A DNA stretch of 64,000 nucleotides from Xanthobacteraceae bacterium. GTDB lineage: Bacteria; Pseudomonadota; Alphaproteobacteria; Rhizobiales; Xanthobacteraceae. Below the pieces are notes generated by a model. That model had not been told where the DNA came from, did not search any database, and saw only the letters and a program-made list of their open reading frames with translations. Both the position numbers and the translations under genes were made by a program. Positions within the stretch are counted from its first letter, which is position 1, and every line of letters starts with the position of its first letter. Positions 63,491-64,000 of the stretch are shown here, one piece after another. Where the stretch lies: contig JANINJ010000075.1 of NCBI GenBank assembly GCA_024508855.1, positions 62,001 to 126,000 on the forward strand, written 5' to 3'.

Positions 63491-64000
63491 TCAGGAACGG
63501 GCCCGGGCGGCGTTCAGCTCGGCCTGCGCGCCGGGGCGTGGCTTCCGCCGGCCGTCCAGCATCTGCCTGAGATAGGCGACATTGGCTGCCGCCTCGTCCG
63601 CGGGCAGATCGGCCTTGACGATGCTTTCGGCTTCGGCGAAGCGGCCCTGCAGGCCCACGACGAGACCCAGATTCTGACGCACGCGAGCGTCAGCCTTCGG
63701 GCTGGCATAGGCCCGGCGCAGGACCGTTTCCGCCTTCGGCAGATCGCCCGAGAGCACGTAGGACATGCCGAGATTGGAAAGAACCGAAGGCTCCTCCGGC
63801 ACGATCTTCAAGGCGCTGCTGTAATACTCGCGCGCCTGATCGTGGCGCCCGAGTTGGTCGAGCGCCGTGCCCTGTACCGAAAGAATACGCCAATCCGGAT
63901 TCTGCGGCGTGTGCGCGCGGCCGAGCACATCGAAGCCCAACTGGAAATTGCCATTGTCGACCAGCGCGCGGCCATACAGGCCAAGCAGCTGTCTGTTGCC
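63491..64000 (-). CDS. Tetratricopeptide-repeat protein (TadD-like), 5' end cut by window edge
   Basis: At least 170 residues of a helical TPR protein; the frame is open to the window edge, so the N-terminus is missing. Repeats are visible as NPDWRILSVQGTALDQLGRHDQAREYYSSALKIVPEEPSVLSNLGMSYVLSGDLPKAETVLRRAYA and the following VRQNLGLVVGLQGRFAEAESI. Next to a tad operon it is probably TadD, the pilus lipoprotein that helps secretin assembly. The presence of a lipobox cannot be checked here. Confidence 0.8.
   Translation of the reverse strand, partial: GNRQLLGLYGRALVDNGNFQLGFDVLGRAHTPQNPDWRILSVQGTALDQLGRHDQAREYYSSALKIVPEEPSVLSNLGMSYVLSGDLPKAETVLRRAYASPKADARVRQNLGLVVGLQGRFAEAESIVKADLPADEAAANVAYLRQMLDGRRKPRPGAQAELNAARARS

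Overview
The window looks like a chromosomal segment of an alphaproteobacterium of the order Hyphomicrobiales, most likely Nitrobacteraceae (the Bradyrhizobium / Rhodopseudomonas / Afipia group). The evidence is high GC with strong third-position GC, the PhyR-NepR-EcfG general stress locus, an RcdA (DUF1465) gene, a cpa/tad pilus cluster with CtrA-type boxes, DUF1192 and DUF2865 proteins, and intergenic palindromic repeats of the type common in this group. The species cannot be named from the sequence alone. No rRNA, tRNA, CRISPR array, insertion sequence or prophage was seen.

Layout. 1-4.6 kb: truncated RND-efflux adaptor (-) with palindromic operators upstream, a DUF2478 protein, an aldehyde dehydrogenase, a small unknown protein and a ModE-like DNA-binding domain. 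4.7-13 kb: glutamine amidotransferase, an orphan MotA/TolQ-like plus OmpA/MotB-like stator pair with a GNAT acetyltransferase, an MsbA-like ABC exporter, rpmE, rcdA, a candidate sRNA, a DUF1192 protein and a quinone oxidoreductase. 13-23.3 kb: a membrane PAS-GGDEF-EAL protein with a degenerate GGDEF, an MBL hydrolase, YqgE, a DsbD-N-like periplasmic protein, a Wzx-like flippase, 3-hydroxybutyrate dehydrogenase with a patatin phospholipase, and a CAP-domain lipoprotein. 23.3-32.4 kb: sulfate assimilation (sbp-cysT-cysW-cysA transporter; cysG-cysH; divergent cysD-cysNC). 32.6-34.8 kb: malate synthase G.

34.9-39.4 kb is an envelope/stress island of small membrane proteins, an L,D-transpeptidase, a DUF2865 protein, an AI-2E-type transporter, a DUF883 protein and a holin-like protein. 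Four promoters here match the EcfG consensus GGAAC-N16-CGTT exactly. 39.4-45.4 kb: an oxalate/formate-type MFS transporter divergent from a Tat-exported formamidase, two small secreted unknown proteins, and a LysR / NADP-reductase pair. 45.5-49.1 kb: the general stress response core, phyR (-), nepR-ecfG (+) and an HWE-type kinase-like protein with a degenerate ATP-binding domain. Thus the regulator locus and a cluster of its likely targets lie about 10 kb apart.

49.3-52.7 kb: tandem monooxygenase-fold genes, a DEAD-box helicase, infA and a cold-shock protein with a long leader. 52.7-64 kb: the type IVb (Flp/Tad) pilus locus, with two TadE-like minor pilins and a pilus N-terminal-domain protein on the minus strand, then cpaA-cpaB-cpaC-cpaD-cpaE-cpaF-tadB-tadC on the plus strand and a truncated TPR gene (tadD-like). 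Sequences matching or nearly matching the CtrA box TTAA-N7-TTAA precede its transcription units.
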